Shown: positions 44,373 to 54,676 of the stretch, in pieces
Layout of the letters: each line of letters starts with the position of its first letter
How positions within the stretch are numbered: position 1 is the first letter of the stretch
Source of the DNA: Verrucomicrobiota bacterium
GTDB taxonomy: Bacteria; Verrucomicrobiota; Kiritimatiellia; CAIVKH01
DNA length: 64,000 nucleotides
Direction of reading: 5' to 3'
Assembly (NCBI GenBank): GCA_024233345.1
Contig: JACKPT010000004.1
Span: 62,001-126,000 of the forward strand
Program-made: the position numbers and the translations under genes
Notes under the pieces: model-generated
What the model was told of the DNA's origin: nothing
What the model saw: only the letters and a program-made list of their open reading frames with translations
Databases searched by the model: none

Positions 44373-46702
44373 AGCGGGATTTCAAGGTGGTTCATCACTC
44401 GGTGGCCAAGGTCGACTCCCTGTCCATGGCGTTGGGCAAGCCCCTGTATGTTCCGGACCTGGTCCCGCCGGGTGCGCTGCAGGTCAAGATGCTGTGGAGT
44501 CCCCATGCCCATGCGCGGATCGTTTCGATCGACACCACCGAAGCTGAAGCGATGCCGGGGGTTCGCTGCATTCTTCATCATGAAAATGTGCCGAGGATTG
44601 AGCACACCACCGCCGGTCAGGGCCATCCCGAACCCTCGCCCTACGATACCTTCATGTTCGACAACAAAGTTCGCCATGTCGGGGACCGGGTGGCCGCAGT
44701 GGCTGCCGACACGGTGGCCCAGGCCGAAGCCGCAGTGGATGCGATCAAGGTGGAGTACGAGGTGCTGCCCCCGATTCTGGATGCCGAAGTCGCGATGGAC
44801 GAAGGCGCCCCGGTGATTCACGATGAACCGGAAGCGCATGTCGTCATCCCAACCCCGTTTGATCCCGCCCGCAACCTCGCCGCTCAGGTGGGGATGGATA
44901 TCGGCAAACTGGAGGACGGCCTGGCCGAAGCCGATGCGGTGTGCGAGGACGAGTACGCCGTGCATTTTGCCCAGCATTGCCCGATGGAACCCCACTGTGC
45001 GTTTGCCCAGGTCGCTTCCGACGGTCGCCTTTATATCACCACCAGCACCCAGGTGCCTTTTCATGTCCGGCGCATTGTCAGCCGGATTATCGAAGTGCCG
45101 ATCCAGAAAATCCGGGTGATCAAGCCCCGTATTGGCGGCGGTTTTGGCACCAAACAAGAAATACTGCTTGAAGGGGTGGTGGCGCTGATGGCCTGGCGCA
45201 CCGGAAAGCCGGTGTATTGGAAGTACACCCGCGAGGAAGAGTTTGTCTCCAGCCGGACCCGTCATCCGGTCCGCATCCGGATGAAACTTGGCGCGAAGAA
45301 GGACGGGACCATGACCGCGATCAGTATGGATGCCCTGTCCAACACCGGAGCCTACGGAGCTCACTCCCTGACCGTGGCCTGCAATGTCGGGGGTAAGATG
45401 CTGCCCCTGTACCGTTGCCCGAACATCCATTTCGATGCCCAGGTGGTCTATACCAACATGCCGGTTCCCGGGGCTTATCGGGGCTATGGTGCGACCCAGG
45501 CGGCATTTCCCCTCGAATGCATGATGGATGAGCTCGCGGAAAAGCTGGGGATCGACCCACTCAAGCTGCGTACCATCAACCATATCAAGGCCGGGGAAAC
45601 CTCTCCGGTGTTCCGCGCCCTCGGCGAAGGCAAACCGGGTATCGAACAGTCCATCGGAAGCTGCGCCCTCGGCAAATGTATTTCTGAAGGGGCCAAGGCG
45701 ATTGGCTGGAAAAAGCGGGGACAGCCCGCGAAAAAGAAGGGGCGGTTCCGCCGCGGCATCGGCATGGCCTGTCTGATGCAGGGGTCGAGCATTCCGGAAA
45801 TCGACATGGGCGCGGCCACCATGAAGATGAACGAGGATGGGTCGTTCAACCTTCTCGTCGGAGCCACCGATATCGGGACCGGGAGCGACACCGTACTCGC
45901 CCAGATTGCGGCGGAAACCCTGGGTACCGCAGCCGACAAGATGATTGTGTATTCCTCCGATACCGACCTCACCCCGTTCGATGTCGGGGCCTACGCCTCC
46001 AGCACGACCTACCTGAGCGGCGCGGCGGTGTTGGATTGCGCAAGTAAAGTGCGCAAGCAGATTCTCGCCGTGGGCGGAGTTCTGCTTGGCTGCAAACCCG
46101 TCGACCTCACCACCGCTGAAGGTCTTGTGGTGAAAAAAGACGGGACCGGGTCGGTCACTTTCTCCGAGGTCGCCCTGCACTCCTTGTACACTGCCGACCA
46201 GCACCAGATTGGAGCAATCTCCTCGAAAATTACGCACAAATCCCCGCCACCGTTTGCCGCCCACTTCGCCGAAGTGGAAGTCGATACCTGGACCGGGAGA
46301 ATCAAGCTGCTGAACTATGTCGCCGCAGTGGATTGCGGGACTGCGATCAATCCCAAGCTCGCGGAGGGACAATCCGAGGGCGCGACCCTGAATGGTATCT
46401 CCTACGCCTTGACCGAAGAATACCTCTTCAGTCCCAAGGGGAAGGTCATGAATGCGAACTTCAGCCACTACAAGATCTTCTCCATGGTGGATAAGCCGAC
46501 AATCCAGACCCTGTTGATCCCCAGCTATGAGACCACCGGACCCTGCGGAGCCAAGAGCGTTTCGGAGATCAGTATCAACGGACCCATCCCCGCCATCGGG
46601 AATGCGATCTACAACGCCACCGGTGTGCGGCTGAAAAAGACCCCCTTCACCGCCGACCGGGTCTGGGCCGCGTTAAAGGCGGCCGGGGTGGCGCTGGGAT
46701 AA
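44369..46702 (+). CDS. molybdopterin-binding subunit of purine/xanthine-type hydroxylase
   Basis: 777 aa from the ATG at 44369, overlapping the preceding stop. The Moco pocket is KPRIGGGFGTKQE, the substrate-side arginine region is PGAYRGYGATQAAFPLE, the cofactor loop is GATDIGTGSDTVLAQIAAET, and the base glutamate lies in GAKSVSEISI. The neighbours ssnA and ygfK place it in the selenium-dependent molybdenum hydroxylase group, whose labile selenium is not encoded in the protein. Xanthine or a related purine is the probable substrate. It lacks the N-terminal 2Fe-2S domains present in E. coli XdhD. Confidence 0.87.
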   Translation: MKRDFKVVHHSVAKVDSLSMALGKPLYVPDLVPPGALQVKMLWSPHAHARIVSIDTTEAEAMPGVRCILHHENVPRIEHTTAGQGHPEPSPYDTFMFDNKVRHVGDRVAAVAADTVAQAEAAVDAIKVEYEVLPPILDAEVAMDEGAPVIHDEPEAHVVIPTPFDPARNLAAQVGMDIGKLEDGLAEADAVCEDEYAVHFAQHCPMEPHCAFAQVASDGRLYITTSTQVPFHVRRIVSRIIEVPIQKIRVIKPRIGGGFGTKQEILLEGVVALMAWRTGKPVYWKYTREEEFVSSRTRHPVRIRMKLGAKKDGTMTAISMDALSNTGAYGAHSLTVACNVGGKMLPLYRCPNIHFDAQVVYTNMPVPGAYRGYGATQAAFPLECMMDELAEKLGIDPLKLRTINHIKAGETSPVFRALGEGKPGIEQSIGSCALGKCISEGAKAIGWKKRGQPAKKKGRFRRGIGMACLMQGSSIPEIDMGAATMKMNEDGSFNLLVGATDIGTGSDTVLAQIAAETLGTAADKMIVYSSDTDLTPFDVGAYASSTTYLSGAAVLDCASKVRKQILAVGGVLLGCKPVDLTTAEGLVVKKDGTGSVTFSEVALHSLYTADQHQIGAISSKITHKSPPPFAAHFAEVEVDTWTGRIKLLNYVAAVDCGTAINPKLAEGQSEGATLNGISYALTEEYLFSPKGKVMNANFSHYKIFSMVDKPTIQTLLIPSYETTGPCGAKSVSEISINGPIPAIGNAIYNATGVRLKKTPFTADRVWAALKAAGVALG

Positions 46703-46719
46703 TCATCAGGCAGGGATCA

Positions 46720-46750
46720 GGTGGGATGGCCCGCAGCCCGTCATCCCGCC
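46720..46750. terminator. hairpin between convergent genes
   Basis: GGTGGGATG pairs with CATCCCGCC (one G-U pair) around a 13-nt loop. It lies 17 nt after the hydroxylase stop and before the convergent giant gene at 46811. No U-tract; a role in both directions is possible. Confidence 0.4.
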
Positions 46751-46810
46751 ATCGCGATCATTCGCACTCGTGCCCCAACCGCTGCGTAGATGATCTCCGC
46801 GGGACGGCGC

Positions 46811-49800
46811 TTACAACTTCAACACACGAAACAGACGGTGGACGGGGTTGCTACCGCCCGTGGGGATGGCAAACGCGGCGGAGGTATTGGTTGAAGCGGC
46901 CCCGGGAACCAGCATGGTGCCCAGGGTCCAATCGGGACTGGTCAAGTTGTCCGTCGAACTGACCTCATAAACCACTCCCGGATTGCTGCTCCAGGTTACG
47001 GCTGCATTCAGGCTCTGGTTGCTGATGGCCACGATGTAGAGCTCGTCGGACTGGGCGAAGTTCGGATTGGTTTCATTCTGGTACTCGGTCAGGTTGTTGT
47101 CGCCGTCATTGTCCAGATCGCCGGTCGGGCTGTTCACGAAGTAGTAGGCTTCCCACCAGTCATCCATTCCGTCGGAATCGCCGTCGACCGGCGGGCCGCC
47201 GGCGGCGGTGAACGAACCGAGCTCGAAAGCGCCGATGTCGATGCGCGGACCGTACTTTCGTCCAAACCCGCGCGTATCGGTACAGGGCGGCCCGGCAAAA
47301 AAGTACGGGCCCTGGTCCACGATGGACGATCCCGCGATCGGCACCCGGACCGGGGCCAGACCCCCGGCAAATTCCAGTCCGCTCCCGACAAAATAAGAGC
47401 CGGAAGTCGCTGGCAGATCATTGGAATGTGTGAAGATCAGGCTGTCGGAGAGGTTGAACCCTTGGGACAGGATCTCCGCTCCGCCGGACACCGAGGCATT
47501 GAATACCTTGCCATTAATGGTATTCTGGTTTTTCGCGAGAATGCTCGAATAAAACGTCATCGACGAGGTATCCTCCGCGTGAATGCCGGAGGCCTTGGCC
47601 AGGGTTCCCGCGGTATTCGCGTTGATCGTCGCATGCCGGATGGACACGTCGGACGCCCCGGCGGCGAGGATCCCGCCCCCTCCGTTGGTGCTGTTGTTCG
47701 CGAAGATCGTGACATTCTCGAGGATGGCCTCGCCGTCCTCGATCCCGATCCCTCCGCCCCCAGCCTGCGAGGCATTGCTGTAGATCGCACTGTGGGTGAG
47801 GGTGAGGCGTCCGCCATCCACGAAGATCCCGCCCCCGTACTGGCCGGGCCCGGTGATCGCGGCATCGCCGCCGGTCATGGAGAACCCGTGCATCGAGAGA
47901 TCCACCCCGTTATGCACATGAATCACCCGCTGGGTAACCGGACCGTTCAGGAGGATCCCGGTGAGGAATCCGATGATCCGGTAATCCGTGCAGTCCACCA
48001 CCACCGAGTTCGTAATCTCCAATGCGCGGCCCTGGCCGGTGGCGCTACTCAAGTCGATGGTGTCAGCTCCCGCCAAGGCTGCCTCTTTCACCACCACCCG
48101 GCCATTCGGGCCGGCATCGCGCAGGGCTTCCCGAAGCGACACGCCACCGGTTCCATTATCTTCGTCAATCGGTGTCGACACGATCACTGGCACTGCTGCC
48201 TCCACCGCGCCAATATCGATGGTGGCAGTAGCATTCAGGTCCCCGTCCAGGATTCTGTCCGCTTGGAGAATATCCTGTTGCAACGGCAGGAAATCGAACG
48301 GCGCACCGGCATCGATGGACGGGGAACCAGCCAGCGGGTAATGGCTTGGGTAAAAGGCTCCGCTGTGCCAGCCCAGTGGGGTGAGCTTGGCCATGGTGTT
48401 GACCAGGTCGTTCGAGGAGGAAAATTCCGCATCCGCAGTATCAGTGAGGTTGTAGCCCAAAGAGACGGTTGATGCCGGCGTGCTGCGGATTGTCGAGGGA
48501 TGGCCGTAGGTTGTCTGGTTTTTCAGGAACAGGTTGTGGTGGAGGGTCACCGGCATCCCGTCTTCCAGATAGATGCCCCCGATGTCGTCGGCAGAGTTGC
48601 CGACAAAGGTGCTGTGGGCGAGATCCAGGGTACCCCAATTGCCCTCGACATAAATCGCCCCGCCAGCCTGGTCGCTCCGATTGCCGGAAACGGTCAGGTT
48701 CTCCAACCGGTAACGGTAGTAATACGAGTCATTCGCCCCGGAATCGATATAGATCGCCCCCCCATTGTTTTCGCTGGCATTGCCGGAGAAGGTCGAGTCG
48801 GCCAGGTACAGCGTTGCCCAGGTGCGGAGACCGCCGCCACCGGTGGTTCCGATCGTAACCCGGTTCCCGTGGAACCAACTCCGGGTGATTCGGTTGTTCC
48901 AGGATTCCCCGTAGAGGTCCACGCCGCGCCCACCGGCATCGCCAAACTCACATTGATCGATGACCACGGGGCCCGATGCGCTGTCCGCCTGGACGGCGCT
49001 GAACTGAACGGTATTGGTGATCCGATGAAACCGGCACCGATCCAGGGTCAGCCCGGTCGCCAGCGCATCATGGCCGATCGAGGCCCGGCCCTCGGCGAAA
49101 TTGACGTTGTGGAGAGAAAGCACGCCCTCATTGTCGAAGGAACGAAAATGGATGCCCGCGAGCCCGGCCCCATTGATTGTCACGCCATTGGGCAGGTCGC
49201 TGGCGTCGATATGTACCCAGTCGCTGGTCGTGACTGTGACCATGGAGGTCTGGCTGATCGTCGCGCCGGACAGGGAAGCGGCAAAGACAATATGCTGCCC
49301 AGGCGCCGCGGCGGCCAGGGCTTCGGGCAGGGTCATGCCGGGGATTCCGGTTCCCCAGGTGTTGGTGGTCACGATGATCGGCACCCCGACCTCCACCGCC
49401 CCGATATCATTCTGGGCAACCCCGGAACCGTCGCCATTCTGGGGCCGTGCGATGCCCCGCTGATCCGGTCCCAGCGAAGCCACCCCGTCGGCATCGATGG
49501 CCGGACTGCCCCGCAATGGCAGGTGGGTCAGGGAGAAGCCGCCGTAGGCACCCAGCGGTCCGAGCTTGGGGTCCACATCGTTCAGGTCGGTCGGCTGGTT
49601 GAAATACGTCGCCTGGTCCGAGCTGGAGAGGTTATAGCCCTCGGATACGAAGTTGGTGCCCGCAGTGGAATAAAACACGGTGGAGCGATCGAGCAGGTTG
49701 TGGCTGAAGCGCGCGATGGGCCGCTGGGCAGTGGAGTTTGCATAAGCAATTGCCGATCCCGGATGATCGACAAAGGTATTGCGTTCCATGCGATTGACGG

Positions 49801-51289
49801 GAGAGACCGCCGTGGACTGCCGGAAATAGACTGCCGACCCGGCGGAGCCGCTGCGATTGCGGGAGAAGGTGGAATCCCGTACATCGAGGGTGCAGTCCTG
49901 TGCGTAGATTGCCCCACCGTTCCGGTCGGCACTGTTGTCGAAGAAGGAGCAGGACTGGATCTCGATCGTCGCTCCGATTCCCTCGATCGCTCCACCATTT
50001 TGTATACTGTCACCCAGAAATGAAGTGGAAGTCCGATTGAAGGCAAATTCCGATTCCCGGATGCCCAACCACCGCTCACCGGTACCGGAGGTGACGAATG
50101 CGCCATTCCCGGTATTGTCCCGGAACCGGCACCGGTACATGGAAATCCACCAATCATCTGAAGCGAGCAGGGCGCGCCCGTTGGTGTTGTTCAGAAAGTC
50201 CACCGAGCAAAGGGAGAGGGAATCTCGCACGCTATCGTTGTCGTCCCATTCGACCACTCCGCTGAAGGTACTTGGTCCGCCCCCGTCCCGGAAGACCACA
50301 TCCCGGATGGTGACGCCCATGGCGTCCTGAAACTGCAGGACTGGTCCGTCGATCAATGATCCAACAATCACCGGCCGAACCGGGGCATCCTGAAACTGGC
50401 TGCCATCGATGGAGAGCGGCTTGTCCACCACGATGGCGCCAAACGCATTCAGCACCTCCATCTCCGGATTATCCGGATCGAGCAGAACCCGTCCCCCAGG
50501 CAAAACATCCCGGATGGCCTCACGAAGGGACACCTCGAGTCCGCGCGGGCTGTCGAGCTGGTCTTCAAATGTGTTGACGGTGATGGTCGGCGGTTCGAAC
50601 AGGACCGCGGTGCCGGCGGAAAGCCCGCTGCCGGTACCAATGGCGCAGTCGTAGGTCAGGCCGTAGTTCTTGGTCGTATCCTGGATGCCGATGGTGGTGT
50701 CCCAGATGGTGACGTTGGCAAAGTATTGGAACAGGATATCCCCGTTGTCGAAGAGCAGGACTTGGAACTTGATCCCATCCTCGTTGGCGGACTTGACCTG
50801 TTCCCAGGTAAACACCGACACCCCGTGGCAGGAGTGCGGGTGCGGGCTGACGGGAAAGTACTCATAGAAAACCGGGCCATCGACCAACAGGTCGGTATGA
50901 AAGGGGTAGAGACGAAGACCGGCGGGATCCAGGTTCGGGACCGCAGGAATCGGGCAATCGGCGGTGTCGTCGAGGCCGAGAGCGGTCGGATCCCCGCTGA
51001 TGTATCCATTGGCGGCGGGCACGAGTTGGGTGTAGGTCAGCCCGAACGCGGTGAAGGGAAACCCGAGATCAACCGGAGCCCCGATCCCATTGGTCGGATC
51101 AAGGGAAGAGACCTCATCGCCACCGGTGATCACCGCCTGGCCGGACGATGCGATGTCGATCCACTCATACACCGGCCCGTCCGGCTCGTTGGAGTCCTTG
51201 AAGGTGTATCCCCACCCGTCAGGCCCCCCGTTGGCGGCCAAGCTCGCCCATGGCATGGCCAGCAATAGACACAGTACAGTACGATACAT
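46811..51289 (-). CDS. large secreted choice-of-anchor-Q / CSLREA beta-helix protein
   Basis: 1492 aa from the ATG at 51289, which has AAGGAGG five nt upstream; the GTG at 51295 is less likely. Signal peptide TVLCLLLAMPWASLAA. Three successive blocks each start with a CSLREA-like line (VSLREAIRD, TLPEALAAA, VSLREALRD) and contain right-handed beta-helix turns with NGGAIY/GGGI lines. Each ends with DIGAVE or DIGAFE, the choice-of-anchor Q mark. The end has a type 3 calcium-like repeat (DSDGMDDWWEAYYF, DLDNDGDNNLTEYQN) and the VYEVSSTDNLTSPDW module. It is probably surface-exposed and structural. Confidence 0.78.
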   Translation of the reverse strand: MYRTVLCLLLAMPWASLAANGGPDGWGYTFKDSNEPDGPVYEWIDIASSGQAVITGGDEVSSLDPTNGIGAPVDLGFPFTAFGLTYTQLVPAANGYISGDPTALGLDDTADCPIPAVPNLDPAGLRLYPFHTDLLVDGPVFYEYFPVSPHPHSCHGVSVFTWEQVKSANEDGIKFQVLLFDNGDILFQYFANVTIWDTTIGIQDTTKNYGLTYDCAIGTGSGLSAGTAVLFEPPTITVNTFEDQLDSPRGLEVSLREAIRDVLPGGRVLLDPDNPEMEVLNAFGAIVVDKPLSIDGSQFQDAPVRPVIVGSLIDGPVLQFQDAMGVTIRDVVFRDGGGPSTFSGVVEWDDNDSVRDSLSLCSVDFLNNTNGRALLASDDWWISMYRCRFRDNTGNGAFVTSGTGERWLGIRESEFAFNRTSTSFLGDSIQNGGAIEGIGATIEIQSCSFFDNSADRNGGAIYAQDCTLDVRDSTFSRNRSGSAGSAVYFRQSTAVSPVNRMERNTFVDHPGSAIAYANSTAQRPIARFSHNLLDRSTVFYSTAGTNFVSEGYNLSSSDQATYFNQPTDLNDVDPKLGPLGAYGGFSLTHLPLRGSPAIDADGVASLGPDQRGIARPQNGDGSGVAQNDIGAVEVGVPIIVTTNTWGTGIPGMTLPEALAAAAPGQHIVFAASLSGATISQTSMVTVTTSDWVHIDASDLPNGVTINGAGLAGIHFRSFDNEGVLSLHNVNFAEGRASIGHDALATGLTLDRCRFHRITNTVQFSAVQADSASGPVVIDQCEFGDAGGRGVDLYGESWNNRITRSWFHGNRVTIGTTGGGGLRTWATLYLADSTFSGNASENNGGAIYIDSGANDSYYYRYRLENLTVSGNRSDQAGGAIYVEGNWGTLDLAHSTFVGNSADDIGGIYLEDGMPVTLHHNLFLKNQTTYGHPSTIRSTPASTVSLGYNLTDTADAEFSSSNDLVNTMAKLTPLGWHSGAFYPSHYPLAGSPSIDAGAPFDFLPLQQDILQADRILDGDLNATATIDIGAVEAAVPVIVSTPIDEDNGTGGVSLREALRDAGPNGRVVVKEAALAGADTIDLSSATGQGRALEITNSVVVDCTDYRIIGFLTGILLNGPVTQRVIHVHNGVDLSMHGFSMTGGDAAITGPGQYGGGIFVDGGRLTLTHSAIYSNASQAGGGGIGIEDGEAILENVTIFANNSTNGGGGILAAGASDVSIRHATINANTAGTLAKASGIHAEDTSSMTFYSSILAKNQNTINGKVFNASVSGGAEILSQGFNLSDSLIFTHSNDLPATSGSYFVGSGLEFAGGLAPVRVPIAGSSIVDQGPYFFAGPPCTDTRGFGRKYGPRIDIGAFELGSFTAAGGPPVDGDSDGMDDWWEAYYFVNSPTGDLDNDGDNNLTEYQNETNPNFAQSDELYIVAISNQSLNAAVTWSSNPGVVYEVSSTDNLTSPDWTLGTMLVPGAASTNTSAAFAIPTGGSNPVHRLFRVLKL

Positions 51290-51422
51290 CTCCACCTCCT
51301 TGGGGCGGACCCTAAAAAGGCAGGCAACCGATGTAAAGGGAAAACCGGGCCTACAATCGGGGGTGTGGATTCACTTCTTTCTTGAAAATCCATTCGATCC
51401 CGGCTGGTATTGCTTATACCGG

Positions 51423-51971
51423 ATGAACCATTTCCCCATCTTCTTGAGAGACTTTCTGCTGCGGCTATTGCTCTGCCTGGTTCTGGTGGTTGCCTTCCGT
51501 TTTGTTTTCGGCCCACTGTTTCTTCTCAGCATTCCGTTTCTCATTGCCGGGGTTGCCATCCTCATGGCCAAACCGTTTGCGGATTTATTTGGGGTGGGGG
51601 CCGGCTCGTTGTTTTACCCGAATTCGCACTATGATCGCCCCCAGCCAATCTACGGCATTCCCACCGCGAGACGAAAAGAGGGGCACTTTGAAGAGGCTTT
51701 GCTCGGATTTCATCAGATTACCGCCGAGCACCCGCAGGAAGTCCCGGCGTGGATCCAGTTGGTGGATATTGCCGCGAACGACCTGAACGATCTGCCGCGA
51801 GCCAAGGCCTATTTCCAGTCTGGACTCAACCATCTGAATGCTGAAGCAGATCGGAACCGGCTAACCAATGCCTGTGCACCGTGGATAAAAAGACAGGACA
51901 AGGCTGAGTTGACGCCACCGGAAACGACCGGCTCTCGTCCGAAGCCTATTACCATAAAGCCCGAAAGGTAA
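51423..51971 (+). CDS. small membrane protein with TPR-like tail
   Basis: 182 aa from the ATG at 51423 (weak ribosome site; a GTG at 51363 is an alternative). Two hydrophobic helices (LLLCLVLVVAFRFVF and LSIPFLIAGVAILMA) are followed by a soluble region with one or two TPR-like helices (GHFEEALLGFHQITAEHPQE and PRAKAYFQSGLNHLN). No family is recognised with confidence. Confidence 0.6.
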   Translation: MNHFPIFLRDFLLRLLLCLVLVVAFRFVFGPLFLLSIPFLIAGVAILMAKPFADLFGVGAGSLFYPNSHYDRPQPIYGIPTARRKEGHFEEALLGFHQITAEHPQEVPAWIQLVDIAANDLNDLPRAKAYFQSGLNHLNAEADRNRLTNACAPWIKRQDKAELTPPETTGSRPKPITIKPER

Positions 51972-52008
51972 CCCGCTGGCCTGACCAGTGGAATCGTTCT
52001 CCAACCCC

Positions 52009-52242
52009 TTACCCCCCGCTGATGGGGAGAGTCAGGAATACCCGGGCGTCCGGAGGAATGGGATCATCCCGATGGGCCCGCCGGTCATTGATGAAGGCGG
52101 TCACGGTCTTCTGGTGTGCCTGATCGATCTGGAGATGGTCGAGGAGTTGGCTGATGGTGATTCCCTCGGGAATGTCCAGCTCCGACCCGGTTGCCACGCC
52201 CTTGGCCTTCAACATGGCGGCATATTCAATGTGAATCTTCAT
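52009..52242 (-). CDS. MoaD/ThiS-family sulfur carrier
   Basis: 77 aa ubiquitin-like protein ending in Gly-Gly (LTLPISGG), the terminus that is thiocarboxylated by E1-like enzymes. The line DARVFLTLPISGG resembles MoaD (Moco synthesis) more than ThiS. Both pathways have enzymes in this window (the molybdenum hydroxylase and ThiG), so either partner is possible. It stands alone, with no MoaE, MoeB or ThiF nearby. Confidence 0.75.
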   Translation of the reverse strand: MKIHIEYAAMLKAKGVATGSELDIPEGITISQLLDHLQIDQAHQKTVTAFINDRRAHRDDPIPPDARVFLTLPISGG

Positions 52243-52342
52243 GCGGGGAAGTATCCCCCTGAGTTCCCTGATTTGGCAAGGCCGGTTTGAGTTTGTTTGC
52301 GGTGTCCGCAGGCACTATGCTGTCGACCAAGGTATTCCTTTC

Positions 52343-54676
52343 ATGATGGAGCAACGCGAACAGGATTTACAGGCGGTCTCAGTGGAGGGGTTCGCCTGCC
52401 CCAAGTGCGGCCATGATGTGGACGTGCGTTCCCTGGCGCCGTTTACGGAAATCGAATGTCCTGCCTGCCGTGCCCCGTGCCGGGTTCCGGTCCTGTTGGG
52501 GTCGTTTCTGCTCACGGAAAAATTGGGGCAGGGAGGGATGGGGGCTGTATACCGGGGCCGGGATGCGACCCTGCACCGGGAAGTGGCCATCAAGGTGATG
52601 CGGGCCTCCCTGGGCCGGGATCAGGGGTTGATGGAGCACTTTCTGCGGGAGGCGCGAGCCGCCGCCGCCATCAATCACCCGAATATTGTTCAGATCTATT
52701 CCTGTGGGAAAGAGCAGGGCCAGCCGTACATTGTGATGGAGTTGGTTTCCGCCAACCGGCTGGACCGGATGATTCGCAAGGAGACGCCGATTCCCGAGGA
52801 ACGGGTTCTGGAGATCGCCCTCGATGTGGCCCGGGGGCTGGCCGCTGCGCATGAAGCCGGACTGGTTCATGGCGACCTGAAACCGGAAAATATACTGTTC
52901 GACCGGCATGGTACCGCCAAGATTGCTGACTTCGGCCTCGCGCAATTTGTCAAGGCCGGGCAGGAAAAGGGGGAAATCTGGGGGACTCCGTATTACATAT
53001 CGCCCGAGCGGGCCCGGGGTGGCGCGCTGGATCAGCGGTCTGATCTGTACAGCCTGGGGGCCACTGTTTTTCATGCCCTCGCGGGACAGCCCCCCTTTGA
53101 AGCGCCGACTGCGGGGGAGGTGGTGTTGGCTCGTTTGAAACAACCGACCCCGGATCCGCGGACTGCAAGGTCTGATTTGCATCGTGAAACGGCCGCGGTG
53201 GTGATGCGGATGATGGCGGTAGACCCGTTGTTGCGTTATCCCACGTCGGCTTCCCTGATTGCCGACATCACGTCGGCCCTGAAGTCCGTGCGGTCACAGA
53301 CGGATGGTGCTTCGCCTTCCCGAAAGGCGGCGGTGAAGCGTATGGCCTGGGTGGTGGCGGCCGGGGCGGCCATGTTGGTTGTTTTGGGGGCATGGTGGTG
53401 GCTGGCCCGAGAGAAGGAGGCACCGCCGGCGGTGTCGACCCCGGAGCCGGCGAATGTGGAGACCGCGCCTGCAGTGGTTGATACATCCGGAGCAGTAGCC
53501 ACCCCGCCGCGGGCTTTGTTTGAACCCGAGATGGAGGCCCGGTTGATCTCGGCGGCGGATCATCTGGCTCGCGGAGAACTTGGGGATGCGGATGGGGAGT
53601 ACCGGGCGCTTGCCGAGATCATCACCGAGGGCAGTGCCCGTGCTCTGTGGGTGCCGGTGTTTCGTTCGATTCCTGCCTGGTTGCGTGGCGACGATCAGAA
53701 GGCACTGTCCATGCTTGGGATGGTATCCCGTCAGTCGATCCCGGTTGACGATGCACATCGGGCCAGAATGCCGGTAGTTCTCGCCGGTCAACTGCTGGGG
53801 GAGGAGGTGGGCGGAGAGGAGATCCAGGCTGCCTGGCCAGCCTGGTATCCGGTCCTCGGTGATATTTTTCAGGGGGTGCTGCTTTTGCGCAAGGGTGATT
53901 TGTCCCGGGCGGATCTGGCCCTTCAGCGGGCGCACGCTGGGCTGCTCGGGGATGCGCCCGGGTGGGTGCTGGCTTATCGTGGCCTGATCGAGCGATTGCG
54001 GTCGGAGCTCGATCAGTTTCGCACCGTGCAGGTCCAGGTCGGTTCCTGGTTGGTGCAGCGAAATCCCGACGAAGCCTCCCGATGGCTGGAGGCCTTTGCT
54101 GCCGCGCACGGCCCGGTCTGGGGGGGTGTGCTTCAAGTGGAACAGGCGGCTGTGCAGGCAACCCGGGAAACCCTCGCGGCGGAAGCCCGGGAACGCAAGG
54201 AAGTTCGCCGCCTGCGAACGACGGTGGAGGAATTTGAGGCGTATGAGGAACTGCTTCGGGAGCAGTCGGACCGCCTGTTGATCCGGCATGACTACGCGGA
54301 GGTGCGGGCGGCTTGGGCGGCCTTTCAGGAAACCGTCAAGTCGGCCCCGGTTCGGGATGCGGTAGCGTTGATGCTGGCCCGGCTGGACCGGATTCTCTCT
54401 CTGCAGAGCCTGCTTCCCGAGGCGACAAGAAGCGAACCGATCGGGGTGGTCATTCAGGCCTGCGAGGCGATGATTCGCCAATGGCCGGACCCCGAGGATC
54501 CAGCGCGTGCGGATGCGCTCTTGTCCCTGGGGGTCCTGTGTTATATGAACGGGGGCAGGGATGCTGCGGTTCGCTATGCATCGCTCGCGGTGGAGAGAAA
54601 TCCCGGGCTGGCGGAGGTCGCGAACCAGTTGTTGCCGGAAGTTCGATTGAATGAACCTGAGGAGCCGGAATCATGA
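52343..54676 (+). CDS. zinc-ribbon Ser/Thr protein kinase with membrane helix and helical sensor domain
   Basis: 777 aa from the ATG at 52343. An N-terminal zinc ribbon (C19, C22, C39, C42) precedes a Hanks-type kinase: G-loop LGQGGMGAVYRG (61-72), K84 in VAIKV, catalytic loop HGDLKPEN (His-Gly instead of the usual His-Arg, so a non-RD kinase), ADFGLAQ and YYISPERARG. A single helix (MAWVVAAGAAMLVVLGAWWW) follows, then a mostly alpha-helical, TPR-like extracytoplasmic region. The stop overlaps the pterin dehydratase start (ATGA). Signal and targets are unknown. Confidence 0.85.
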   Translation: MMEQREQDLQAVSVEGFACPKCGHDVDVRSLAPFTEIECPACRAPCRVPVLLGSFLLTEKLGQGGMGAVYRGRDATLHREVAIKVMRASLGRDQGLMEHFLREARAAAAINHPNIVQIYSCGKEQGQPYIVMELVSANRLDRMIRKETPIPEERVLEIALDVARGLAAAHEAGLVHGDLKPENILFDRHGTAKIADFGLAQFVKAGQEKGEIWGTPYYISPERARGGALDQRSDLYSLGATVFHALAGQPPFEAPTAGEVVLARLKQPTPDPRTARSDLHRETAAVVMRMMAVDPLLRYPTSASLIADITSALKSVRSQTDGASPSRKAAVKRMAWVVAAGAAMLVVLGAWWWLAREKEAPPAVSTPEPANVETAPAVVDTSGAVATPPRALFEPEMEARLISAADHLARGELGDADGEYRALAEIITEGSARALWVPVFRSIPAWLRGDDQKALSMLGMVSRQSIPVDDAHRARMPVVLAGQLLGEEVGGEEIQAAWPAWYPVLGDIFQGVLLLRKGDLSRADLALQRAHAGLLGDAPGWVLAYRGLIERLRSELDQFRTVQVQVGSWLVQRNPDEASRWLEAFAAAHGPVWGGVLQVEQAAVQATRETLAAEARERKEVRRLRTTVEEFEAYEELLREQSDRLLIRHDYAEVRAAWAAFQETVKSAPVRDAVALMLARLDRILSLQSLLPEATRSEPIGVVIQACEAMIRQWPDPEDPARADALLSLGVLCYMNGGRDAAVRYASLAVERNPGLAEVANQLLPEVRLNEPEEPES

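Noticed and set aside
44339..46468. 709-codon frame antisense to the molybdopterin subunit
   Set aside because: Composition is that of a reversed GC-rich gene; the plus-strand frame has all Moco motifs.
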